From assembly GCA_937893735.1 (NCBI GenBank), contig CALBGD010000126.1, forward strand, positions 1 to 13,635: 13,635 nt of DNA, given 5' to 3'. Made by a program: the position numbers and the translations under genes. This document shows, one piece after another, positions 1 through 6,379 of this stretch. How positions within the stretch are numbered: the first letter of the stretch is position 1; each line of letters starts with the position of its first letter. The stretch is from an uncultured Clostridia bacterium (GTDB lineage Bacteria > Bacillota > Clostridia > Oscillospirales > Ruminococcaceae). The notes under the pieces were generated by a model. It did not search any database. It had not been told where the DNA came from and saw only the letters and a list, made by a program, of their open reading frames with translations.

Positions 1-2
1 GG

Positions 3-530
3 GTCGAAGCTTATTCATGGCTATATGCTATAAATACATTCTTTAATAAATACAGAGAAACCTGTGGGTTGGCTGCTGTTCCTGAAGCAGAATTCAGAGC
101 ATATATCGAATCGCGCTTAAAGGAGGCCGCACATCAGTTAATGGTAGACCACCCGGATTACAGATTCTGCAGTGCAATATCTGACAATCATCACAAGTTC
201 CAGAATAAGTCAGATAATAAGCCGCTAAATACAAATAGCTGGGGTTATTGTACGGAAAAGTACTTTTTTGTGGAGAACGGGAAGATGGACGCTGTTTTGA
301 ACACGGCAGACATCTCCTTTGCTGATCGCAATAACCTGTTAAAGATGCTGATGAACAGAGGCATCCTCGTTCCGGACAAAAGCCGAGGGTATAAATCTCG
401 GATTACAGTCGGTACAACTTATTATGGCTATCGAATACATAAGGACTTACTGGCAGCTTTCATAGGTGAGGTCAATAGCGATATTGCCTGTGGTTCTGAT
501 GATATGTCAACTGATTTTATGGAGGAATAA
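3..530 (+). CDS. C-terminal part of an unrecognised mobile-element protein (open at left edge)
   Basis: The reading frame is open from the first bases of the window, so the gene begins outside it. The TTG at 69 is not a convincing start because coding continues upstream through it. About 175 residues are visible and I do not recognise the family. The visible part is soluble and mixed in character: an aromatic stretch (AYSWLYAINTFF), then a segment rich in charged residues, a central WGYCTEKYFFVENGK stretch, and an acidic end (GSDDMSTDFMEE). There is no signal peptide or membrane segment. The position, two genes before a large serine recombinase, suggests cargo or a replication/ATPase protein of an integrative element; the C-terminus of a DUF927- or primase-like protein is one possibility I cannot confirm. 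The last codons contain the ribosome site of the next gene, so the two are probably cotranscribed. Confidence 0.6.
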   Translation, partial: VEAYSWLYAINTFFNKYRETCGLAAVPEAEFRAYIESRLKEAAHQLMVDHPDYRFCSAISDNHHKFQNKSDNKPLNTNSWGYCTEKYFFVENGKMDAVLNTADISFADRNNLLKMLMNRGILVPDKSRGYKSRITVGTTYYGYRIHKDLLAAFIGEVNSDIACGSDDMSTDFMEE

Positions 531-533
531 GAA

Positions 534-1325
534 ATGAAAAATGATACTTTAGCAACCATAAACAGCATACGCAAGAAGCAAGCAAAGATGCAGCGTAAAA
601 TCGACAGACTGGATCTCGTTTCCACTGTTGCCAGGGAGCAGGGCATCGAAGACGAGAGTGATTTTTCCGAGTGGTCGAATATTGAGCTGCCATCTATCAA
701 TGCCAGGCTTGATGGTTTATACGTCTTAGCCATGAAAGGGTCTAAAGAAGCCCTGGAGTGGCTTTATGATGAGGCATATGGGGAAAGCAGAACCGGTATA
801 CCGGGCAAATACCTGGATGATTCCCGGCATCTGGCTCAAAAATACCTTATGATGGTTACTTCACGCAGCCTTTCATCGGCAGATTACAATTATCTCAGCG
901 CAGAGTACCTTGAACTCCTGGGCGATTACCATCTGGGACTTCTTGGTGATGTTATGGGAGCCAATACTCCTTGTGCTTACAGGTTCTATTCACTGGCAAT
1001 CGGGAGATACAGGAATTCGCAGGAGAATAACACTAAGGATGATCCTATTCTGACGGCAAAAAAGATGTGTGCAACTGTTCTGACATTCAGCGGTACTCCT
1101 GAGCAGCTGGCTGAAGTGGAAAATGATATGTGGAAGCATGATTTTTCCGCCTATACGGTCGCAAGGAAATACATTTCCCTGATGATCAGTAAGAAGAAAA
1201 AGCATGGTAAAAAATACAAGGCATATAAAGAAAAGGTGGATATATGTTTTAAGATCCTCGCTTGCAATCACGAGAGGTATGTAAACGATTTGTTTGCTTT
1301 TGCTGAAAATAGCGAACTTTTCTGA
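534..1325 (+). CDS. Unrecognised helical protein, possibly Sel1/TPR-like
   Basis: This 263-residue protein is preceded by GGAGG at 521-525, inside the last codons of the upstream gene, and starts only 3 bases after that gene's stop. Residues 1-35 are strongly charged and probably helical (SIRKKQAKMQRKIDRLDL). From about residue 60 the sequence is a run of amphipathic helices: GSKEALEWLYDEAYG, a segment with SAEYLELLGDYHLGLLGDVMGA, and CAYRFYSLAIGRY. That spacing of Ala, Leu and Tyr resembles Sel1 or TPR helical repeats, but no repeat is clean enough to assign. A Lys-rich patch (SKKKKHGKKYKAYKEK) near residues 220-235 could bind nucleic acid or membrane. There is no signal peptide. It is probably cargo of the integrative element, cotranscribed with the preceding gene, and I infer no function. 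Confidence 0.65.
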   Translation: MKNDTLATINSIRKKQAKMQRKIDRLDLVSTVAREQGIEDESDFSEWSNIELPSINARLDGLYVLAMKGSKEALEWLYDEAYGESRTGIPGKYLDDSRHLAQKYLMMVTSRSLSSADYNYLSAEYLELLGDYHLGLLGDVMGANTPCAYRFYSLAIGRYRNSQENNTKDDPILTAKKMCATVLTFSGTPEQLAEVENDMWKHDFSAYTVARKYISLMISKKKKHGKKYKAYKEKVDICFKILACNHERYVNDLFAFAENSELF

Positions 1326-1351
1326 TCGTTTCCCTATGTCCCTATGCTCTG

Positions 1352-1375
1352 ATGCCGCACTTAACTGTGCGGCAT
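1352..1375 (+). terminator. Hairpin, weak terminator candidate after the 534-1325 gene
   Basis: A perfect 9-bp stem (atgccgcac / gtgcggcat) encloses a 6-base loop, 26 bases after the stop codon. What follows (atgctttat) is only weakly T-rich, so termination may be inefficient. The hairpin lies just upstream of the 151-bp repeat. Confidence 0.4.
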
Positions 1376-1388
1376 ATGCTTTATGGGA

Positions 1389-1539
1389 ACCTCTAAAAAC
1401 CGGTTTGAAAAGGGAAAATGGGTAGAGTGCGCCGAATGCGATGAAAGCCGACGAAGTAAGGCTGTATGCCTTACGAGGAGGTTTGAAGAAGCAGTCGGTG
1501 CGCTATACACATTTTCACTCAAACAAGGTTTTTAGAGGT
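1389..1539. repeat. 151-bp MITE-like or structured-RNA element with imperfect inverted ends
   Basis: The ends are a perfect 13-bp inverted repeat: acctctaaaaacc at 1389-1401 and its complement at 1527-1539. The pairing extends inward. Left arm 1389-1435 and the reverse complement of right arm 1495-1539 align almost throughout, with 17 of the innermost 21 positions identical; several of the differences would be G-U pairs in RNA. The middle has its own perfect 7-bp hairpin, gtaaggc/gccttac at 1456-1474 with loop tgtat. There is no ORF of note. A further copy of the end, gaacctctaaaa, recurs at 1551-1562, as if a second element or a remnant begins there. This is the structure expected of a non-autonomous inverted-repeat element or a folded RNA; I do not recognise a named family. 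Confidence 0.55.
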
Positions 1540-1664
1540 GACCTTATATTGAACCTCTAAAACAGACCATGCGAAATCGCTGATATATGATTATATATTA
1601 TTCTTCTGAGTACAAGGTGTTAATCCGATAACGGAAATATGCCTGCTCAGAAAGGTGGAATAAT

Positions 1665-1850
1665 ATGAAAACCAGCAGAACCCTGGCATACGAATTTACA
1701 GATGCTAAGGAGGAATACACAGATATTACAGTAATACTTGATGCAATATTTTCCAGCATCGACACAATAAGAAAGGAGGAAAACTCAGATGTCAGACCTG
1801 ATACAATCGCAGAGAATTCCGGCAGCAGCGTATGCCCGATTCTCGTCTGA
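1665..1850 (+). CDS. Small unrecognised ORF overlapping the recombinase start
   Basis: This 61-residue ORF starts at an ATG 6 bases after AAAGGTGG (1651-1658). It is acidic and hydrophilic with one hydrophobic patch (ITVILDAIFSSI). Its last 62 bases overlap the start of the serine recombinase gene in another frame, and the recombinase ribosome site (1772-1779) lies inside it. If translated, it could couple recombinase translation to its own, or be a short directionality-type protein. The overlap and small size also fit a spurious ORF, so confidence is limited. Confidence 0.4.
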   Translation: MKTSRTLAYEFTDAKEEYTDITVILDAIFSSIDTIRKEENSDVRPDTIAENSGSSVCPILV

Positions 1851-3465
1851 CCATCAGCGTGAGGAAAGTATCGATGCCCAGCTGCGTGCGATTAACGAAT
1901 ACGCTGAACGCAATAATTATCAGATAGTAGAGACTTACACGGACAAGGCAATTTCGGCACGTTCTGACCAGCGTCCAGGATTTCAGCAAATGATCAAGGA
2001 TTCACAGCGAGGTTCATTCGAGGTGGTCATTGTTCACAAGCTCGACAGATTTTCCCGTGACCGATATGACTCAGCTTTTTACCGGCATGAACTCAAGAAG
2101 AACGGCGTAACGCTTCGATCTGTAATTGAGAGTATCGACGACAGCCCTGAAAGCGTGATCCTGGAGTCTGTCATTGAGGGTATGAACGAATACTATTCGA
2201 AAAATCTCGCAAGGGAGACCATGAAAGGACTAAAGGAGAACGCTCTGACCGGACGACACACCGGAGGAGCTGCTCCGTTCGGGTACAGGATCAATCCCGA
2301 AACAAAGCGCCCCGAAGTCAACCCTGACGAGGCGGAAGCAATACGCATGATATTCGACCTGGCAGCTAAGGGTATGCCATATACCAGGATAGCAGATATT
2401 CTTAATGGGAAAGGCTATAAGACAAGACTTGGCAACTCATTTTCAAGCACCAGCCTTCATGATCTGCTTTCCAATCCCAAATACGTTGGCAAATGCATTT
2501 ACAACAAACGAGTGTCGCAGTCCAAATGTAACAGCAGCCGCTGCTACAAAGATGAATCCGAGTGGATAGTCCGCTACGACGTATATCAGCCGCTTGTCAG
2601 CGAAGATGAATTTGAGGTAGTGCAGCGGAAGCTGCGGGCAAGGAAACTGAGGAGTGATTCCCGCTCCAGGGAAGTATATCTGCTCACAGGAAAGACCCGA
2701 TGTGCTGTATGCGGCGGAGTATTCTGCGGAACCAGAAAGAGAAACGGCAAGGGAACCGTATCCTTTTCATACATATGCAACGGCTGCAAGAAAGGCTGCA
2801 AGAATCCGTCTGTCAGCCGCTCATTCATAGAAGGCTTTGTTCTTGATAAACTTGCGGAGTATGTATTCTCAGATAAGTTGATACCTGCTATTACTGCTGA
2901 GTATAATAATTATCTTAAGAAGCGCAATGATTATTCCGATGACAGGGCAGAAAGGCTGATCAGTGAGAAGGCAAGTCTTGAGAAGAAAATCAGCAAGGCT
3001 ACGGACATTCTTATCGAGACTGATTCAAGAGCGCTGCTTAGCAGGCTGAATCTGCTTGAAAAGCGCCTTGAGGCAGTTGAGCGTGAGCTCGGTTATCTCA
3101 AAAAGAATGAGCAGCAGAGTCGTGTATCCGAAGCAGACCTTGCTGTTGCGTTCGGTGAAATACGTTCATCTCTCAAGAGCGGCACACTGAAGACAATGAA
3201 GCAGCTTGTTGACAAGTATGTACAGCAAGTCGATATTTACCCGGACAAGATAGTGGTGAAGTTCAATTTATTTCCACATCTTCGTCCTGACGAACCAACA
3301 AATTCCGATGACCAAGAAGGGCATTCCGATGAGGAATGCCCTTCTGTTATGTCTGACGATGGTCCTGACAGCATGACCGTTGATACCGAACGAGCGGCGT
3401 TCAGTACCGGGGACGAGCAGAATTACGTCAAGGGAATGCAGATTCTGAACCGGATACGGAAATGA
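1789..3465 (+). CDS. Large serine recombinase (site-specific integrase/excisionase)
   Basis: The 558-residue protein has the order of a large serine recombinase, which cuts and exchanges att sites through a 5'-phosphoserine link to excise or integrate an element. Residues 10-150 form the resolvase catalytic domain, with the nucleophile at about Ser19 (YARFSSD) and the conserved Arg cluster in KLDRFSRDR (84-92). The Recombinase domain spans about 158-285 (GGAAPFGYRI, PKYVGK). A zinc ribbon follows, with Cys305, Cys308, Cys330 and Cys333. A coiled coil lies at about 385-440. The start is fixed by AAAGGAGG nine bases before the ATG. After residue 498 there is an unusual acidic tail of about 60 residues, encoded partly by a long perfect hairpin. 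Length and domains fit the clostridial TnpX/ICE type. The gene is the last one of the element in this window and is followed by a strong terminator. Confidence 0.93.
   Translation: MSDLIQSQRIPAAAYARFSSDHQREESIDAQLRAINEYAERNNYQIVETYTDKAISARSDQRPGFQQMIKDSQRGSFEVVIVHKLDRFSRDRYDSAFYRHELKKNGVTLRSVIESIDDSPESVILESVIEGMNEYYSKNLARETMKGLKENALTGRHTGGAAPFGYRINPETKRPEVNPDEAEAIRMIFDLAAKGMPYTRIADILNGKGYKTRLGNSFSSTSLHDLLSNPKYVGKCIYNKRVSQSKCNSSRCYKDESEWIVRYDVYQPLVSEDEFEVVQRKLRARKLRSDSRSREVYLLTGKTRCAVCGGVFCGTRKRNGKGTVSFSYICNGCKKGCKNPSVSRSFIEGFVLDKLAEYVFSDKLIPAITAEYNNYLKKRNDYSDDRAERLISEKASLEKKISKATDILIETDSRALLSRLNLLEKRLEAVERELGYLKKNEQQSRVSEADLAVAFGEIRSSLKSGTLKTMKQLVDKYVQQVDIYPDKIVVKFNLFPHLRPDEPTNSDDQEGHSDEECPSVMSDDGPDSMTVDTERAAFSTGDEQNYVKGMQILNRIRK
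3315..3345 (+). repeat. Perfect 13-bp hairpin inside the recombinase 3' end
   Basis: Arms agaagggcattcc and ggaatgcccttct flank the 5-base loop gatga. The hairpin encodes roughly residues 509-519 of the recombinase. A 10-base direct repeat (attccgatga) occurs at 3302-3311 and 3323-3332. No T-run follows, so it is not a standard terminator. Confidence 0.6.
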
Positions 3466-3477
3466 TACCAATTTAAT

Positions 3478-3506
3478 GAACATCACTGGGAGTGATGTTC
3501 TTTTTT
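3478..3506 (+). terminator. Rho-independent terminator of the recombinase gene
   Basis: A perfect stem (gaacatcact / agtgatgttc) with loop ggg is followed directly by six Ts, 12 bases after the recombinase stop codon. It marks the end of the plus-strand mobile-element transcript. Confidence 0.9.
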
Positions 3507-3516
3507 GTACAAGTAT

Positions 3517-3545
3517 TTGACATCAGGAACACATGCTCATAAGAT
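3517..3545 (+). promoter_or_regulatory. Possible plus-strand promoter, antisense to the ImmA/IrrE gene
   Basis: TTGACA (3517-3522), a 17-base spacer and TAAGAT (3540-3545) form a plausible sigma-70-type promoter. Its transcript would start near 3552 and run antisense into the 3' end of the minus-strand HTH-ImmA gene. No convincing plus-strand gene lies downstream. Confidence 0.4.
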
Positions 3546-3573
3546 ATTATCAATCATATCCAAGCCTATTTGC

Positions 3574-4758
3574 TTATTTTTTTAGAGCAACCAGTCGAAT
3601 AGCTTTAGGTTCGGGTTCAAGTGTTCCTTCTCGTAGACACATTAAGTTTTCTAAATCTGATCTATCTAAGAATATTCCCTCTTTTGAAAAGCTAGATAAG
3701 AGATCATTTTTAGTAATATATCCCCCATCAAAAAGAAGATCAATAGCACCCTGAAAAATTGTATCACCCAGCTGACCAGGAACATCTCCCGGTTCTTTGG
3801 TTCTCCAGCCATTCTTTGAGATTTGCCGCATCATGTATTGAAATTGATTTCCGGATATGATATTAAGTTGTCTTGCTCTATACATCATTGCTTGGATTGA
3901 TACTTTCCATTTTTTCTTTAATGTGTTATAGTATTCAATTTCAGTAGGATATGCAGAAACAATACGACCAAAGGTGTTCTCGGGAAGAAGCAGTGAGCTG
4001 GCAAACATATTTGCCTGTTTCTCACGTATATTAAATGCTTCGTTAGATATTATTTCTTCATCCCCACCCCATTGGTGCATAAGAATGTGACCAAGTTCAT
4101 GAGCCATGTCAAAACGCAGTCTCTCAATAGGTTTACTTCCAATTGCAAGCGCAATAACGTAGATATCCCTGCCATTTATTTCAACCAACTGGCTAAACGC
4201 ATCTATTTTGGAATCGACATCACGAAACCCGGTAACTACAATTCCATTTGATTCGAGCACATATTGAAGATTTTCAATAGGTCCATCTCCTAAGTTCCAA
4301 TACTTTCTTACATTGGCTGATAATGCTTCAATTTTAGCGGCATCTTCTTCAGGATTGTAATTGTTAATGGAACAATCAATGTCCATTTCTAAATGTTCAG
4401 GAAGCTTAAGCTCAGGACAATCAACATATGAAAGTAAAATGTCGTACAACTTTGCAGCGTATTCAACTTTTAACTCTTGTGCATTTCTGGCCTTTTTAGT
4501 AGCTGAAGACTGTGACCTGAAATATGTGTTTCCTATTATTGCCTCAAACGGCTTATCAACCATAAAATAGTCATATGGTAAGTTTAATACCTCAGCTATT
4601 TTTATAACTGATTCATAGGGTGGTGTATTTTTGTTACTTGAATATAGAGACATGGATTGTTTGCTAATTCCTGCTTTATCCGCCAACTCAGTCATTTTCA
4701 TGCCTCTAAATTGTAGAGCTTCTTTTATGCGATTTCCATTAAATTTCTGGTTGTCCAT
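3574..4758 (-). CDS. XRE-family HTH / ImmA-IrrE metallopeptidase fusion protein
   Basis: The 394-residue protein has an N-terminal lambda-repressor-like (XRE) helix-turn-helix at about 8-65 (TELADKAGISKQSMSLYS) and an ImmA/IrrE (DUF955) zinc peptidase domain centred on the HELGH motif at 220-224. The downstream Glu of REKQANMFASSLLLP (Glu246) is the likely third ligand. About 130 further residues form a helical C-terminus. ImmA/IrrE proteins classically cleave repressors (ImmA with ImmR of ICEBs1; IrrE with DdrO). HTH-fused forms occur in toxin-antitoxin, stress and phage-response loci. The ATG is chosen because the HTH begins at once after it; no clear ribosome site is visible, so translation may be coupled to the upstream gene, which ends 45 bases before. 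The gene is AT-rich compared with both flanks, consistent with acquisition. Substrate unknown. Confidence 0.88.
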   Translation of the reverse strand: MDNQKFNGNRIKEALQFRGMKMTELADKAGISKQSMSLYSSNKNTPPYESVIKIAEVLNLPYDYFMVDKPFEAIIGNTYFRSQSSATKKARNAQELKVEYAAKLYDILLSYVDCPELKLPEHLEMDIDCSINNYNPEEDAAKIEALSANVRKYWNLGDGPIENLQYVLESNGIVVTGFRDVDSKIDAFSQLVEINGRDIYVIALAIGSKPIERLRFDMAHELGHILMHQWGGDEEIISNEAFNIREKQANMFASSLLLPENTFGRIVSAYPTEIEYYNTLKKKWKVSIQAMMYRARQLNIISGNQFQYMMRQISKNGWRTKEPGDVPGQLGDTIFQGAIDLLFDGGYITKNDLLSSFSKEGIFLDRSDLENLMCLREGTLEPEPKAIRLVALKK

Positions 4759-4790
4759 ACTGTTTCAAAAAGCACAATCTTCATTATTGT

Positions 4791-4840
4791 ATTCCCGAAG
4801 CGATTATGCTTCTTTGCTCTCCTCTGTACTCTTCGGGAAT
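4791..4840 (-). promoter_or_regulatory. Intercistronic inverted repeat in the DUF5986-like/ImmA operon
   Basis: attcccgaag at 4791-4800 and cttcgggaat at 4831-4840 are perfect 10-bp arms around a 30-base loop. The structure spans the stop codon of the first gene and lies just before the second gene, whose start has no evident ribosome site. It could affect translation or RNA stability of the second cistron. There is no T-run, so it is not a terminator. Confidence 0.45.
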
Positions 4841-5583
4841 ATTTCGGTTTGCTTTTCAGGCTCGCTTGCCATTTTACCTTTAAGACCTGGCTTAATAGAA
4901 ACGAGAGAATGAACGCTATTTTCAGATTTGGTTTCTGTTTTAAGGTCAGCTGTTAAATCACCAAAATTAGGTGCTAAAAGTTGCATCAGTGGCCATTCTT
5001 CCACTATGTTGAAATTAGGATCCATAAGAACTGCATTAAGATGTCTTAAAGTTAATCCTTGGGTTTCATATGTGACCACCCAGTACCTATAGCCTTTGTA
5101 TTTAGTTAAAGATTCTTCCATAATAGAAATGAAATCTGCTTCATATTCGCTAGGGGTAAAATCAGGTTCTGGCGATGACAAGTTAAACCCTTCCAATGTT
5201 AACTGCGAGGGATCTACTTCTTCACGATTAAGTGTATTTAGCAATGTTTGAGCATAATGCGGTTTTTTCCTGCTTTTATTCTTGGGGATACGCTTTAAAG
5301 TTTGGATTGTGCAATATGTAAAAATACATTTGCTGCCCCTGTCAACAATTAATACTCCTACCCAAGAGTTACGCTTAAATAAACGCACGTCACCCTCATC
5401 TGTTGAAAAAATATCAGAAAGGTTTGTGTTGATTTTGTCTATTCGAACATATGGAATTGCATTTCTTGTCGCTGTTTGGTTATCAGCCAAATATGACCGC
5501 ATATCATCACAAGAGCCCTTTTCGATTGCTTTACTAATCTTTTCAAGTACCATTTTAATACCAGAAAATAAATCTTCGTTCAT
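4804..5583 (-). CDS. DUF5986-like protein partnered with the HTH-ImmA gene
   Basis: The ATG at 5583 gives 259 residues. GGAGGT stands 4-5 bases upstream of it, whereas the TTG at 5595 would include the ribosome site in the coding region. The protein is soluble. An N-terminal helical segment (EDLFSGIKMVLEKISKAIEKG) is followed by a compact domain (about 45-200) with FKRNSWVGVLIVDRG, then YRYWVVTYETQGLTLRHLNAVL and NFNIVEEWPL. The last 50 residues are low-complexity and rich in Lys, Glu and Ser. This pattern reminds me of DUF5986, a family of unknown function found beside HTH/ImmA genes, but that assignment is from memory. It is the first gene of a two-gene operon with a consensus promoter 30-60 bases upstream. 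It could be the effector, or the partner or substrate, of the metallopeptidase. Confidence 0.75.
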   Translation of the reverse strand: MNEDLFSGIKMVLEKISKAIEKGSCDDMRSYLADNQTATRNAIPYVRIDKINTNLSDIFSTDEGDVRLFKRNSWVGVLIVDRGSKCIFTYCTIQTLKRIPKNKSRKKPHYAQTLLNTLNREEVDPSQLTLEGFNLSSPEPDFTPSEYEADFISIMEESLTKYKGYRYWVVTYETQGLTLRHLNAVLMDPNFNIVEEWPLMQLLAPNFGDLTADLKTETKSENSVHSLVSIKPGLKGKMASEPEKQTEIFPKSTEESKEA

Positions 5584-5613
5584 ATTTACCTCCAACGGTT
5601 ATTTTATAAATTC

Positions 5614-5642
5614 ATTTTACCATTTTACAGAGATTTTGTCAA
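5614..5642 (-). promoter_or_regulatory. Promoter of the DUF5986-like/HTH-ImmA operon with tandem 8-bp repeat
   Basis: Reading leftward: TTGACA (5642-5637), a 17-base spacer and TAAAAT (5619-5614), with a start expected near 5607, about 24 bases before the ATG. Two adjacent copies of cattttac (plus strand, 5613-5620 and 5621-5628) cover the -10 box and part of the spacer. They would be a natural place for the operon's own XRE protein to bind; that is inference. Confidence 0.7.
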
Positions 5643-5761
5643 GTAATTTTTCTGAAAAATATGAAATTGTTAATCGAATCTTGCTATTTTTAAGGAAAGA
5701 TTAATTGCAGCTTTTAATAAATAACGAAGATAAATTGATTAGTTTTTATAATTATATAATA

Positions 5762-5792
5762 TATAAAAAGCACCCACAAACGTGAGTGCTTT
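5762..5792 (-). terminator. Terminator of the tRNA-Pro transcript
   Basis: On the minus strand an 11-bp stem with one G-U pair closes a 4-base loop and is followed by a T-rich run (about TTTTTATAT). It lies 30 bases beyond the tRNA 3' end. Confidence 0.75.
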
Positions 5793-5821
5793 AACTTTAC
5801 CTACAAGGTCGTAGGTTTCAA

Positions 5822-5898
5822 TGGTCGAGATGACAGGATTCGAACCTGCGACCTCTGCGTCCCGAACGCAGCGCTCTACCAAACTGAGCCACATCTCG
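5822..5898 (-). tRNA. tRNA-Pro (anticodon CGG), CCA encoded
   Basis: The 77-nt minus-strand cloverleaf has a perfect 7-bp acceptor (cgagatg / catctcg), a D-arm with GGCTCAGTTTGGTAGAGC, the anticodon stem ctgcg/cgcag around loop ttcggga (anticodon CGG, reading CCG), and a T-arm with GGTTCGAATCC. The discriminator is A and the 3' CCA is encoded. It is a monocistronic gene with its own promoter and terminator. Confidence 0.95.
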
Positions 5899-5921
5899 AT
5901 ATGTATTTCATCGACTTTAAT

Positions 5922-5950
5922 ATTATATCACAGTGTACTAGATTTGTCAA
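5922..5950 (-). promoter_or_regulatory. Consensus promoter of tRNA-Pro
   Basis: Reading leftward: TTGACA (5950-5945), exactly 17 bases, TATAAT (5927-5922). Transcription would start near 5915, about 17 bases before the mature 5' end. The 15 bases around the -35 box (5940-5954) are identical to those at the tRNA-Thr promoter. Confidence 0.85.
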
Positions 5951-5954
5951 GTGC

Positions 5955-6261
5955 TTTCGGTAAAAAATCTGTTATTTTAAGAAAAATATTTTGACATATC
6001 TGAATTTATAGTTCAGCTAAACTAGAGGATACAAAAATTTATTGAATTAAAACCAGGCAGAGGGGAAAATAAATGATATTCTGATCACACGGTTTGATAA
6101 AAAAACACACAGATAAGACGAAAGAAAAAACTATATCATTCAGTACGGCGTGAAGATCAACCATAATTATATATCCATTTAATATAATCTTAAATATTAC
6201 AGATACATGTAAATTATACAAAACCAATCTATTGATTATAAATTTACCAGTCGGAATATAC
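5955..6261. other. Non-coding AT-rich stretch
   Basis: No convincing gene is seen. A 114-codon minus-strand ORF spans much of it, but it lacks a ribosome site, overlaps the end of the ECF gene and is cut by a strong terminator at 6262-6286. A TTGACA at about 5990 on the plus strand has no -10 partner at proper spacing. Confidence 0.6.
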
Positions 6262-6286
6262 AAAAAACTGCCCCTTGCGGAGCAGT
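6262..6286 (-). terminator. Terminator of the signal-peptidase-like/ECF operon
   Basis: The minus-strand RNA would fold into an 8-bp stem (ACTGCTCC / GGGGCAGT, one G-U pair) with a GCAA tetraloop followed by six Ts. It lies about 95 bases after the ECF stop codon and is the first strong terminator for that operon. Confidence 0.85.
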
Positions 6287-6379
6287 CTTTAACTGTATAT
6301 AAATTTACGCTATTTCCGCGGAATCTCATGCTATAATATAAAACATTCCGAGGAGATAAGGCTTTATGGGCAAATGAGG

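Noticed and set aside
3533..3754. 73-codon plus-strand ORF downstream of the antisense promoter candidate
   Set aside because: No ribosome site and fully antisense to the HTH-ImmA gene; an antisense RNA is likelier than a protein.
5282..5704. 140-codon plus-strand ORF crossing the DUF5986-like promoter
   Set aside because: It has no ribosome site, runs through the promoter of the opposite operon and gives no recognisable protein.
5822..5898. tRNA-Pro as attachment site of the serine-recombinase element
   Set aside because: Large serine recombinases seldom use tRNA genes, no duplicated tRNA end is visible, and an intact promoter and terminator flank the gene.
5986..6020. Plus-strand promoter near TTGACA at about 5990
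   Set aside because: No acceptable -10 box at 16-18 bases and no gene downstream.
6336..6376. Plus-strand TGCTATAAT, GAGGAG and ATG before 6376
   Set aside because: The reading frame ends after three codons and there is no -35 box; it is a chance arrangement at the end of the ECF gene.
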